Positions 25,241 to 32,994 of a stretch of DNA of 64,000 nucleotides are shown here, piece by piece; the first letter of the stretch is position 1; every line of letters begins with the position of its first letter. Below the pieces are notes generated by a model that saw only the letters and a program-made list of their open reading frames with translations, did no database searches and had not been told where the DNA came from. The stretch covers positions 42,564 through 106,563 of the forward strand of contig JAFXNA010000003.1 in the NCBI GenBank assembly GCA_017529865.1. The letters are read 5' to 3'. A program made the translations under genes and the position numbers. This DNA is from Bacteroidaceae bacterium. GTDB taxonomy: Bacteria > Bacteroidota > Bacteroidia > Bacteroidales > Bacteroidaceae.

Positions 25241-26434
25241 ATGATAAAGAAATTATTGATTGCATTTAGCATTTTGAATACTGCTTTTTGCATCTTAGCA
25301 CAAGCACAGGACGTTAAGAATCAGTTTAACCCTGTCTATTACGGAGTGACATCATTAGCCATTGCGCCCGATGCACGTGGAGGTGGTTTGGGTGATGTAG
25401 GTGCAGCAACCGATCCTGATGTCAACTCACAGTATTGGAATCCGGCAAAGTATCCATTTACGATCAGCCGTTCAGGCGTATCATTGAACTACACTCCTTG
25501 GTTACGCCAGATTGTCAACGATATTGACTTGGCAAACGTAACAGGTTATTATCGCATCGGCAATTACGATGCATTGAGTGGTTCGTTACGTTACTTCTCG
25601 CTTGGTGAAGTGACAGTACTTGGAACCGAGGATATCTTAAAGCCTTATGAAATGGCTGTCGATGTAGCATATTCCCGCATGTTGAGCGAAACCTTCTCTG
25701 CAGCCGTTGCTTTGCGTTTCATCTACTCAAACATGGGACAGTTGGACGACGATTTAACTCCTGGTTCTGCTTTTGCAGCCGACTTGGCCATGTATCATAA
25801 CGGATATCTGAACCTTGGCAACCGTGAATGTCAGTTAGGTTGGGGATTGAATATCAACAACATCGGTAGCAAAATCTCTTACGACGAAGGAACTACCAGT
25901 GAGTTTATCCCAACCAACTTACGACTGGGTGCATCCCTGATGATTCCAATCGATGAGTACAATACCTTCAGCATCAGTGCCGATGCCAACAAGTTATTGG
26001 TTCCTACTCGTCCAACCATGGACCAGTATATTAAGGAAACAGGAGCCGATGAGCAAGACTTCTCGGGATATACCAGTTGGCTGATGGACGAAGGATATTA
26101 TAACATCTCCCCTATTTCCGGTATCTTCAAATCGTTCAGCGATGCGCCAAACGGCTTCAAAGAGGAGATGCAGGAGATTCAGTGGAGTGCAGGTTTGGAA
26201 TATGCTTACAACAACCAGTTCTTCCTTCGTGCAGGATACCACTACGAGCATCCTAACAAAGGTAACCGTAAGTACTATACCCTTGGTGCCGGTTTCAAGA
26301 TGAACGTCTTCTCCATCGATGCTGGTTATATCATTTCTGCTTCACAGAGCAATCCGTTGGACCAGACGCTTCGTTTCTCACTTGCATTCGACATGGACGG
26401 AATTGGCGATATTCTCGGTAAAAAGAGAAGATAA
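25241..26434 (+). CDS. porV: Type IX secretion outer-membrane protein PorV
   Basis: The 397-residue outer-membrane barrel has a signal peptide (ending ILAQAQ) and the family opening YYGVTSLAIAPDARGGGLGD followed by VNSQYWNPAKYPF, in the FadL-like fold. PorV shuttles cargo from the Sov translocon to PorU and is needed for attachment to the surface. The protein ends in basic residues (KKRR) after the last strand. Linkage to porU supports the name over PorQ, a shorter relative. Confidence 0.93.
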   Translation: MIKKLLIAFSILNTAFCILAQAQDVKNQFNPVYYGVTSLAIAPDARGGGLGDVGAATDPDVNSQYWNPAKYPFTISRSGVSLNYTPWLRQIVNDIDLANVTGYYRIGNYDALSGSLRYFSLGEVTVLGTEDILKPYEMAVDVAYSRMLSETFSAAVALRFIYSNMGQLDDDLTPGSAFAADLAMYHNGYLNLGNRECQLGWGLNINNIGSKISYDEGTTSEFIPTNLRLGASLMIPIDEYNTFSISADANKLLVPTRPTMDQYIKETGADEQDFSGYTSWLMDEGYYNISPISGIFKSFSDAPNGFKEEMQEIQWSAGLEYAYNNQFFLRAGYHYEHPNKGNRKYYTLGAGFKMNVFSIDAGYIISASQSNPLDQTLRFSLAFDMDGIGDILGKKRR

Positions 26435-26455
26435 TAACGAGCAAACAGCATAAGT

Positions 26456-26953
26456 ATGTTTCGAATCGGAATGGGATATGATGTCCACCAGTTGGTAGCA
26501 GGACGAGATTTGTGGATTGGCGGTATCAAACTGGAGCACTCGATGGGATTGGATGGACACAGCGATGCTGATGTCTTGATACATGCCATCTGTGATGCCA
26601 TCCTCGGTGCTGCAAACATGCGCGACATCGGCTATCATTTTCCTCCTGTGAAAGGGAACGAATTCGAGAATATCGACTCGAAGATCCTTTTAAAGAAGAC
26701 CGTGGAAATCATTGCACAGAAAGGCTATCATGTCGAGAATATCGATGCAACCATTTGTGCCGAACGCCCCAAGATGAATCCCCACATCCCTGAGATGCAA
26801 ACCGTATTGGCCAAATGCATGAATGTGGATATCGATGCCGTCAGCATCAAGGCTACCACCACAGAAAAATTAGGATTTACGGGACGTGAAGAAGGTATCA
26901 GCGCCTATGCCGTTGCATTAATCAGCAAAGAAACAGCAAACACGACAGCATAA
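26456..26953 (+). CDS. ispF: 2-C-methyl-D-erythritol 2,4-cyclodiphosphate synthase
   Basis: The 165-residue trimeric enzyme of the MEP pathway has the zinc ligands Asp9 and His11 in GYDVHQL, the loop HAICDAILGAANMRDIGYHFP, and the C-terminal KATTTEKLGFTGREEGI. Length is a few residues above the usual 158-162; the tail KETANTTA is not conserved. Those last codons overlap the 3' end of the opposing menA gene by 49 bp. It is the last gene of the rightward run from tsaB. Confidence 0.96.
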   Translation: MFRIGMGYDVHQLVAGRDLWIGGIKLEHSMGLDGHSDADVLIHAICDAILGAANMRDIGYHFPPVKGNEFENIDSKILLKKTVEIIAQKGYHVENIDATICAERPKMNPHIPEMQTVLAKCMNVDIDAVSIKATTTEKLGFTGREEGISAYAVALISKETANTTA

Positions 26954-27819
26954 AGGAAAATACCAGCTGCCGTTTTGCCCAACACCATATTGAGAGCTTT
27001 CCCCGTGAGAGTTCTCATTTTTTTATAGTTGTCTATATGCCAAATCGGGTAAATGGTCACGAGCGGCAAACCTATCAGACTACGATGGTCACAGAAAAAA
27101 TGGATGGATTCTACGGCGATCATCAGCATCGCTGCCACAAGGCCTAACCACAGATAGAATTGCAAAGCCGCTTGCTTTCCCATCCTCACCACAATCGTCT
27201 TCTTCCCACTTTGCCTGTCCTGTTCTATGTCACGATAATTATTCACCATCAAAAGATTGTCTGTTGCAAGCCCCATACCGATACCTGCAAGGGTCAATGG
27301 TAGTGTCCAGTTTCCCGTCATCAACAGATAGGTGAACCCGACAGGGACAATGCCGAAAAACAAAAGAACGAGCACATCGCCCAAACCCAGATACGAGAAT
27401 TTAATGGTATAGAGAAAACAACCTATCACACATGCAATGCCGACAATCAACAATACCCATCGTTGTGAGATGAACAACATCACCAATCCTACCACACAAG
27501 CCAATAGCGTACACAACCCTATTCCCCACTGCATCGCCTTCGGAGTAATCCACCCCTGAGCACAAGCGCGTTCGGGACCAAGCCGGTCTTCGCGGTCTGT
27601 TCCTTTCTTGAAGTCAAAATAGTCGTTCACTAGGTTCGCATCGATTTGCATGATGACGGCAAACAACAGACATAACGCTCCTAACCACCATGCTTCCAGA
27701 TCGAGATGAGGCATGTCAGTATAAGCCAAGGTGCCACCAACTAATACGGGAGCGATTGCCCCCGTCAGTGTTTTAGGTCTGGATGCCAGCACCCAAGCTT
27801 TCAGTCCGTTAGTCTTCAT
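26905..27819 (-). CDS. menA: 1,4-dihydroxy-2-naphthoate polyprenyltransferase MenA
   Basis: The 304-residue integral membrane enzyme attaches a polyprenyl chain to DHNA in menaquinone synthesis. Both Asp-rich motifs of the UbiA family are present: NDYFDFKKGTDRED (65-78) and NNYRDIEQDRQSGKKT (near 192-207), on cytoplasmic loops between about eight or nine helices. The 3' end overlaps ispF tail to tail by 49 bp, and the 5' end overlaps the MORN gene by 11 bp, so it is cotranscribed with that gene from a promoter at 28464. Confidence 0.93.
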   Translation of the reverse strand: MKTNGLKAWVLASRPKTLTGAIAPVLVGGTLAYTDMPHLDLEAWWLGALCLLFAVIMQIDANLVNDYFDFKKGTDREDRLGPERACAQGWITPKAMQWGIGLCTLLACVVGLVMLFISQRWVLLIVGIACVIGCFLYTIKFSYLGLGDVLVLLFFGIVPVGFTYLLMTGNWTLPLTLAGIGMGLATDNLLMVNNYRDIEQDRQSGKKTIVVRMGKQAALQFYLWLGLVAAMLMIAVESIHFFCDHRSLIGLPLVTIYPIWHIDNYKKMRTLTGKALNMVLGKTAAGIFLYAVVFAVSLLINATA

Positions 27820-28444
27820 CGCTGCCGTCCCAATACTGAATCGTCACATTATTATTCTCTTGTTTAAACAAAGCCCCATATCCGCTTTGTTTATTATTCT
27901 GGTACCTTCCATAATAGTAGTTCCCGTTCGAATAGAAATAAAGCCCGTAGCCTTCACGCTTATTGTCCGATACTTCCCCCACATACTTATCCCCATTCGG
28001 ATAAGTCAAGACCATGAACTTGTTCTTCTCACGCATATCGGTCGAAGGGTTATATTTCTGGTTGTCCTTCATGATATAGATAGGATAACCTGTTCGCAAG
28101 TCGTAAGCCACATAATGGTCGTTCGTCCCCACCTTGGCCACCTCAGCACCTTTTTTAATACCGAAGGCCAGGTCTCCATTGCGATACAAGCCATACACTT
28201 CCCCGTCCATATCGGTATAGAACGAACCATAGCCATAGATATTTCCTTCAGGCGACAACTGGCCGAAATACTGTCCGTACATCGACCTCACAACACCAGA
28301 TACATAGTTCGTCACCTGATCAACAAAGGCTGCCTCATACTCTACAGGTATAATAGGATACTTGTCTAACCTCACAAACTGAGCGTGTACATTCAATGAA
28401 AAAACTACGGAAAATACCGCTATTATCAAGGAATATTTCTTCAT
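27809..28444 (-). CDS. Exported MORN-repeat protein
   Basis: The 211-residue product has a signal peptide (cleavage after NVHAQ) and MORN-type repeats in its second half: YPNGDKYVGEVSDNKREGYG, YFYSNGNYYYGRYQNNKQSG, with more degenerate copies before. MORN repeats form beta-hairpin ladders that bind lipids or proteins; the bacterial role is unclear. It has a promoter 20 bp upstream and runs into menA with an 11-bp overlap. The pairing with menaquinone synthesis may be only transcriptional. Confidence 0.85.
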   Translation of the reverse strand: MKKYSLIIAVFSVVFSLNVHAQFVRLDKYPIIPVEYEAAFVDQVTNYVSGVVRSMYGQYFGQLSPEGNIYGYGSFYTDMDGEVYGLYRNGDLAFGIKKGAEVAKVGTNDHYVAYDLRTGYPIYIMKDNQKYNPSTDMREKNKFMVLTYPNGDKYVGEVSDNKREGYGLYFYSNGNYYYGRYQNNKQSGYGALFKQENNNVTIQYWDGSDED

Positions 28445-28463
28445 ACATTTCTGTTTTGCGCTG

Positions 28464-28471
28464 CAAAATTA
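28464..28471 (-). promoter_or_regulatory. -7 box (TAATTTTG) for the MORN-menA pair
   Basis: TAATTTTG on the minus strand gives a leader of about 15 nt before 28444. Confidence 0.5.
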
Positions 28472-28567
28472 CGGATAATAAATGACTTATTCTAAGGAAT
28501 TCGCCTAAAAAGTGGAAATCAAATGATAAAATAACTTAAATAATCCCGTTCTGTCTAAACTAATTTG

Positions 28568-28575
28568 TAAATTTG
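28568..28575 (+). promoter_or_regulatory. -7 box (TAAATTTG) for the barrel protein gene
   Basis: TAAATTTG, followed by CACTC, is 81 bp before the ATG at 28656. The leader is rather long for this window, leaving room for post-transcriptional control. Confidence 0.5.
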
Positions 28576-28655
28576 CACTCAAATTTTTGTAGCTCTATTT
28601 GCTGCTGCTATTTAGTTAAAGGTAAAAAGATTATATCAACTTAAAAGAGTCAACG

Positions 28656-31616
28656 ATGAAGAAATCAGTTTTTCTGATTGCCATGATTGTGCTGTCTATT
28701 CTCAAGTTGTCAGCACAAAACACATTTAACATTAGTGGAAATGTAATTGAGAAGGAAACGGGTGAGGCCATCATGTCTGCAACGATTCAATTGTTAGCCC
28801 TTCCCGATAGTTCGTTTGTCGAAGGAACGGTCACAGGCGAACAAGGTGATTTTGCGTTCAAGAGTATCAAAAAAGACAAATACGCCATCAAGATTTCCTA
28901 CATTGGTTATCTCACAAAATATGTGGATGTCGATCTCAACACCCAAAAAAGCCGTAATGCCAACATCGGATACATCACCATGTCATCCGATGCGGTGCTG
29001 TTGAAAGCCACCGAAATAACTGCCCATGCAGCCAAGGTAGCGGTATCGGGCGACTCACTCGTCTATAATGCTGCCGCCTATCGTGTACCAGAAGGTTCTA
29101 CTTTGGAAGCCCTCGTAAAGCAATTGCCTGGTGCAAAGGTCGATAGCGAAGGAAATATCACCATCAACGGAAAGACCGTCAGCAAGATCTTGGTTGATGG
29201 TAAGGAATTCTTCCTCAACGACAAGTCGGTCGCTATGAAGAACATCCCTACCGAGATGATTGACAAACTCAAGACCTACGACCGCAAAAGCGACCTCTCG
29301 CGTGTGACGGGTATCGACGACGGCGAAGAAGAGACGGTACTCGATCTCACAGTCAAGAAAGGCATGAAGAACGGATGGTTTGGCAACATCAATCTGGGTG
29401 CAGGAACCAAGCATCGCTATGCCACTCGCTTCAATGTGAATCGTTTCAACGATGATTTCCAGGCCACCCTGCTTGGAGGTGCCAACAACGTAGCCGATCA
29501 AGGCTTCGGTGGTGGTGGCGGCCGTTGGGGCGGCTGGGGAGGCGGACTCCGCACCAGCAAAGAGATAGGTGCCAACTACGCAACCGATAAGCCTAAGTTG
29601 GAAAGTGGAGGTAGCATCCGCTATCGTTACGACGGCAACGACAACGAGAACACCTCGTCGACCGAGAACTTCAATGCCGACAAAGGTAAGTTCGGCGAGA
29701 GCTTCAGCAAGAACATATCAAGCAACAACCGTGTGTTCGGTAACTTCCGATTCGAATGGAAACCCGACACAATGACGAATATCATCTTCCGTCCTAATCT
29801 GACGTATTCGCGTAATCGTGGCATGTCGAACAGCCTTTCCGGTTCGTACGACGAAGACCCGAACCTCTACACCAACAATGCACTGGGTTATAACGACCAG
29901 ATAGCACTCGTCTCGGGAGGTGGGGCCCTCGATCCTGCTAACACTATCCTCAACAACCTGATGGGTATCGTGGTCAATACGAACACCAATCGCGGGCAGA
30001 CCTATAGCACAAGCACCAACTTCAATGGTAACATTCAGTTCAACCGCAAGTTCAACAACAGAGGACGTAACCTGACATTGCGTGTTCGTGGCGGATTCAA
30101 CGAAAGCACCAACAAGCAACTCTCTGCTGCCAACATCACCTATAATTCATTAGGCACGAACCAGCAGAACAACCGCTACTACTACACCCCATCCAACAGC
30201 CACGACATCAGCGGTCAGATCACCTATAGCGAGCCTATTGCCGACCGCACTTACCTGCAGTTCAGCTACGAATATCAGTACAGCTACAGCAAGAACGACC
30301 GTCGGGCACAGATTTACGATTCGCAGGCCTACCAGAACCTCTCGCAGAGCCTGTCGGCCAATCGCTACAACATCAATGCCGTGCTGCGATTCATGGAAGA
30401 TACAGGCTATATGCTTCGCGACACAACTGCCCTCAGCCAGTATTCTGAGTATCGCAACTACAACCAGACCATCAACCTCAGTTTCCGCAAGGTTCGTGAC
30501 GAGTATAACTTCAGCGTCGGTATCGATTTGCTCCCTCAGCGTAGCACGTTAGACTACCGCTATCTGGGCTATGAGTACCCGGAGGTCACACGCAATGTGT
30601 TCAACATCGCTCCACGCGTCAACTTGCGTTGGAACTTCAACAAACAGACTAACCTGAATTTACGATATAATGGACGTACACGTCAGCCGAGCATGACCAG
30701 TCTGCTCGACATCAAAGACGACTCCAACCCATTGGTCATCACCAAGGGTAACCCAGGACTGAAGCCGTCGTTCTCACACAACATCAACGCCAACTTCAAC
30801 ACCTACAACGCAGATCTCCAGCGTGGCATTTATTCATGGATGTGGTTCAACACGACCCGCAACAGCATCGACAACAAAGTCACTTACGATGCTCAGGGTG
30901 TACGCACCACGATGCCGATGAACATCAACGGCAACTGGAACGGCGGCGGCGGATTCGGCTACAACACCGGTCTGGGCAAGGAAAAGGCATTCAACCTCGA
31001 TGTCGACCTGGGTGGAAATTACTCGCACAACGTGGGATTCTACAACAACGCATCGAACGTCAACGACAACACCGACATCAAGTCCATCACCAACTCGTTC
31101 GGCTTCGATACCGGCTTGGAACTCTCTTATCGCACAGAACTGGTAAACATCGCGCTCAACGGCCGTCTGGACTATCAGAACTCCAAGAACAACATGAACA
31201 CGATGGCCAATCAGAACACTTACGACTTCTCTTATGGTGCCGAGTTCGAGTGGACCACTCCGTGGGGATTAGCCATCAATACCGACATCGGTATGAGCAG
31301 CCGTCGTGGCTATGCCCAGCGTGAAATGAACACGAACGAACTGTTGTGGAACGCCCAGATTTCTCACTCGTTCCTTCAGGGCAAGGCCCTCACGGTGATG
31401 CTCGAGGTAAACGACATTCTGGGTCAGCAAACCAACATCAGCCGCAACATCACGGCCTTGATGCGCAGCGACTCACGCTACAACGCCATCTATCAGTACG
31501 GCATGTTGCGTGTTGTCTATAAGTTCAGCATCTTTGGAGGAAAGAACGTGATGGGAACCGACGATGAACGCTCAGCCGGAGGCGGCCGAGGCGGATGGGG
31601 CGGCGGATGGCGCTAA
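28656..31616 (+). CDS. Large outer-membrane beta-barrel protein, TonB-receptor-like, with carboxypeptidase-regulatory domain
   Basis: The 986-residue protein has a signal peptide (ending LKLSAQ), a carboxypeptidase-regulatory-like domain (residues about 25-105, FNISGNVIEKETGEAIMSAT), a plug-like region (SKILVDGKEFFLND near 180), and a long barrel of the OMP_b-brl type. Such proteins are grouped with TonB-dependent receptors but usually lack a TonB box and partner SusD. A Gly/Trp/Arg-rich loop (GGGGGRWGGWGGG, near 286) sits at the start of the barrel, and the protein ends in a similar tail (GGGRGGWGGGWR) past the last strand. It is monocistronic and ends 1 bp from the convergent rsmD. A relative, only broadly similar, is at 55343. 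Confidence 0.85.
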   Translation: MKKSVFLIAMIVLSILKLSAQNTFNISGNVIEKETGEAIMSATIQLLALPDSSFVEGTVTGEQGDFAFKSIKKDKYAIKISYIGYLTKYVDVDLNTQKSRNANIGYITMSSDAVLLKATEITAHAAKVAVSGDSLVYNAAAYRVPEGSTLEALVKQLPGAKVDSEGNITINGKTVSKILVDGKEFFLNDKSVAMKNIPTEMIDKLKTYDRKSDLSRVTGIDDGEEETVLDLTVKKGMKNGWFGNINLGAGTKHRYATRFNVNRFNDDFQATLLGGANNVADQGFGGGGGRWGGWGGGLRTSKEIGANYATDKPKLESGGSIRYRYDGNDNENTSSTENFNADKGKFGESFSKNISSNNRVFGNFRFEWKPDTMTNIIFRPNLTYSRNRGMSNSLSGSYDEDPNLYTNNALGYNDQIALVSGGGALDPANTILNNLMGIVVNTNTNRGQTYSTSTNFNGNIQFNRKFNNRGRNLTLRVRGGFNESTNKQLSAANITYNSLGTNQQNNRYYYTPSNSHDISGQITYSEPIADRTYLQFSYEYQYSYSKNDRRAQIYDSQAYQNLSQSLSANRYNINAVLRFMEDTGYMLRDTTALSQYSEYRNYNQTINLSFRKVRDEYNFSVGIDLLPQRSTLDYRYLGYEYPEVTRNVFNIAPRVNLRWNFNKQTNLNLRYNGRTRQPSMTSLLDIKDDSNPLVITKGNPGLKPSFSHNINANFNTYNADLQRGIYSWMWFNTTRNSIDNKVTYDAQGVRTTMPMNINGNWNGGGGFGYNTGLGKEKAFNLDVDLGGNYSHNVGFYNNASNVNDNTDIKSITNSFGFDTGLELSYRTELVNIALNGRLDYQNSKNNMNTMANQNTYDFSYGAEFEWTTPWGLAINTDIGMSSRRGYAQREMNTNELLWNAQISHSFLQGKALTVMLEVNDILGQQTNISRNITALMRSDSRYNAIYQYGMLRVVYKFSIFGGKNVMGTDDERSAGGGRGGWGGGWR

Positions 31617-31617
31617 C

Positions 31618-32166
31618 CTATTGAAAGAAAGTGAAGTTCACCGAGCCGTAATTGCGATGCTCCACATAGTGTGGATGCGAAGAAAAGTCGTAATTGCGGC
31701 CGTGTTCCAGCACGAAGATTCCCTCAGGACTGAGCAGCGGATGCTCCGACTGAAAGATAAGGTCGGGAATCTCCTTCAGGTTTTCAAGTGCATAAGGTGG
31801 ATCAGCAAAGATCAAGTCATAAGCAGACTCCGAGTGGGTCTGCTTTATGTATTTAAACACATCAGCCATAATGGGACGCCAGTTCGGGTCTTTCAGGTCT
31901 GATGAAATCTTGCGGAGATATTGATAGTGTTTGAAGTCCTTCTCAACCGAGACAACAGGACTGCAACCACGTGAGAGCAGTTCGAGCGAGATGCTTCCCG
32001 TTCCGCAGAACAGGTCGAGCGCCGAGGGATGTGCATCAAAGTCCACATACACATTATGGAGGATGTTGAACAGACCCTCCTTGGCAAAATCAGTAGTGGG
32101 ACGTGCCTTGAAAGTATGAGGCACGTCCCACCGTTTTCCTTTGTATTTACCTGCAATAACGCGCAT
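31618..32166 (-). CDS. rsmD: 16S rRNA (guanine-966 N2)-methyltransferase RsmD
   Basis: The 182-residue protein has the RsmD layout: MRVIAGKYKG start, RPTTDFAKEGLFNIL (22-36), the SAM site LDLFCGTGSISLE (50-62) and the catalytic DPPY at 122-125. It methylates G966 of 16S rRNA in the 30S subunit. Length is normal. It meets the barrel gene tail to tail with a 1-bp gap. Its upstream gap to 32210 carries a GC-rich palindromic repeat. Confidence 0.93.
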   Translation of the reverse strand: MRVIAGKYKGKRWDVPHTFKARPTTDFAKEGLFNILHNVYVDFDAHPSALDLFCGTGSISLELLSRGCSPVVSVEKDFKHYQYLRKISSDLKDPNWRPIMADVFKYIKQTHSESAYDLIFADPPYALENLKEIPDLIFQSEHPLLSPEGIFVLEHGRNYDFSSHPHYVEHRNYGSVNFTFFQ

Positions 32167-32171
32167 AAATC

Positions 32172-32206
32172 ATACCCTTCCCTTGTGGGAGGGGTTAGGG
32201 GTAGGC
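32172..32206. repeat. GC-rich palindromic repeat (CCCTTG/GGGAGGGG type)
   Basis: CCCTTCCCTTGTGGGAGGGG followed by TTAGGGGTAGG. Same family as 33683-33785, 34009-34077, 41886-41917 and 62575-62660. Confidence 0.65.
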
Positions 32207-32209
32207 TTC

Positions 32210-32896
32210 TTATTCCCAGTTACCCGACATCTTGTTCTGTGGGTCCTTGAGGTCGCCGATACGCAGTCCGTACCATTCACCTTCGAAGTCATCGGCATTG
32301 TCTTCGAAGAGGTCAGCACGGTTCTTGCCGCGTTTCTTCAGGTCTTGCTTCAGCAGGCGAATCTTCTTGGCGCTCATGCCGTCGAGATAGTCTTCAAGAT
32401 TTGCACGAACTTCACAAACCTTATCGAATTCGTTCGACTTCAGGTTGAATGCCTCGTGCTTACGGAGCTGGAACACAGCACCTGCCTTGCCTATTGGCAC
32501 GTATTTCAAAGAGTCTGGGTTGTCAATGCCCAGTTTCTCTGCAGCCGACTGCCAAACGGTATCGCTGCGGAACTTACCTGCATCGATGGCAGCACGCTTT
32601 GATTCAAAGCTCTCAGCCAATTCGTCAGTCCAGATGTCCTCGTCTACCTTGACAACTGCACGACCATTCTTCACGAAATCAACCAATGAGTCGATGGTTC
32701 CACAGAATTCACCTGCGTGACCTTTACGGAATTCATCCTCGGCGTCGCGAATCTGCATCAATCGTGCGATGACCAGTTTTTCTCTCTCCGACTTCTCTTT
32801 GTCGAAAGCAATGTCTGTATAAATGCTCATGAAACATGCACCTACGAGACCTAAAGCTGCTAAAATAAGCAAGCAAATGAAAGTTTTTTTCAACAT
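32210..32896 (-). CDS. Conserved-looking membrane-anchored protein of unknown function
   Basis: The 228-residue product has one N-terminal membrane helix (LLILAALGLVGACFMSIYTD) and then a soluble region rich in charge, with helices around VIARLMQIRDAEDEFRKGH and SAKKIRLLKQDLKKRGK. The first part recalls anchored proteins of the envelope, but no domain was recognised. The -7 box at 32936 lies inside a possible longer frame, which rules out the upstream ATG at 32965 and supports the start at 32896. Confidence 0.7.
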   Translation of the reverse strand: MLKKTFICLLILAALGLVGACFMSIYTDIAFDKEKSEREKLVIARLMQIRDAEDEFRKGHAGEFCGTIDSLVDFVKNGRAVVKVDEDIWTDELAESFESKRAAIDAGKFRSDTVWQSAAEKLGIDNPDSLKYVPIGKAGAVFQLRKHEAFNLKSNEFDKVCEVRANLEDYLDGMSAKKIRLLKQDLKKRGKNRADLFEDNADDFEGEWYGLRIGDLKDPQNKMSGNWE

Positions 32897-32935
32897 AATG
32901 TTCGTATTATTTAATTTTTTCGTATATTCGTGGCA

Positions 32936-32943
32936 CAAAAATA
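32936..32943 (-). promoter_or_regulatory. -7 box (TATTTTTG) upstream of the 32210-32896 gene
   Basis: TATTTTTG on the minus strand predicts a start near 32932 and a leader of about 36 nt. The DNA to its right (32945-32985) is a tandem TTGATAATTGACAA-type repeat. Confidence 0.5.
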
Positions 32944-32994
32944 CGAAATAATTGATAATTGACAATTGATAATTGACATTTTTTTCAAAATACG

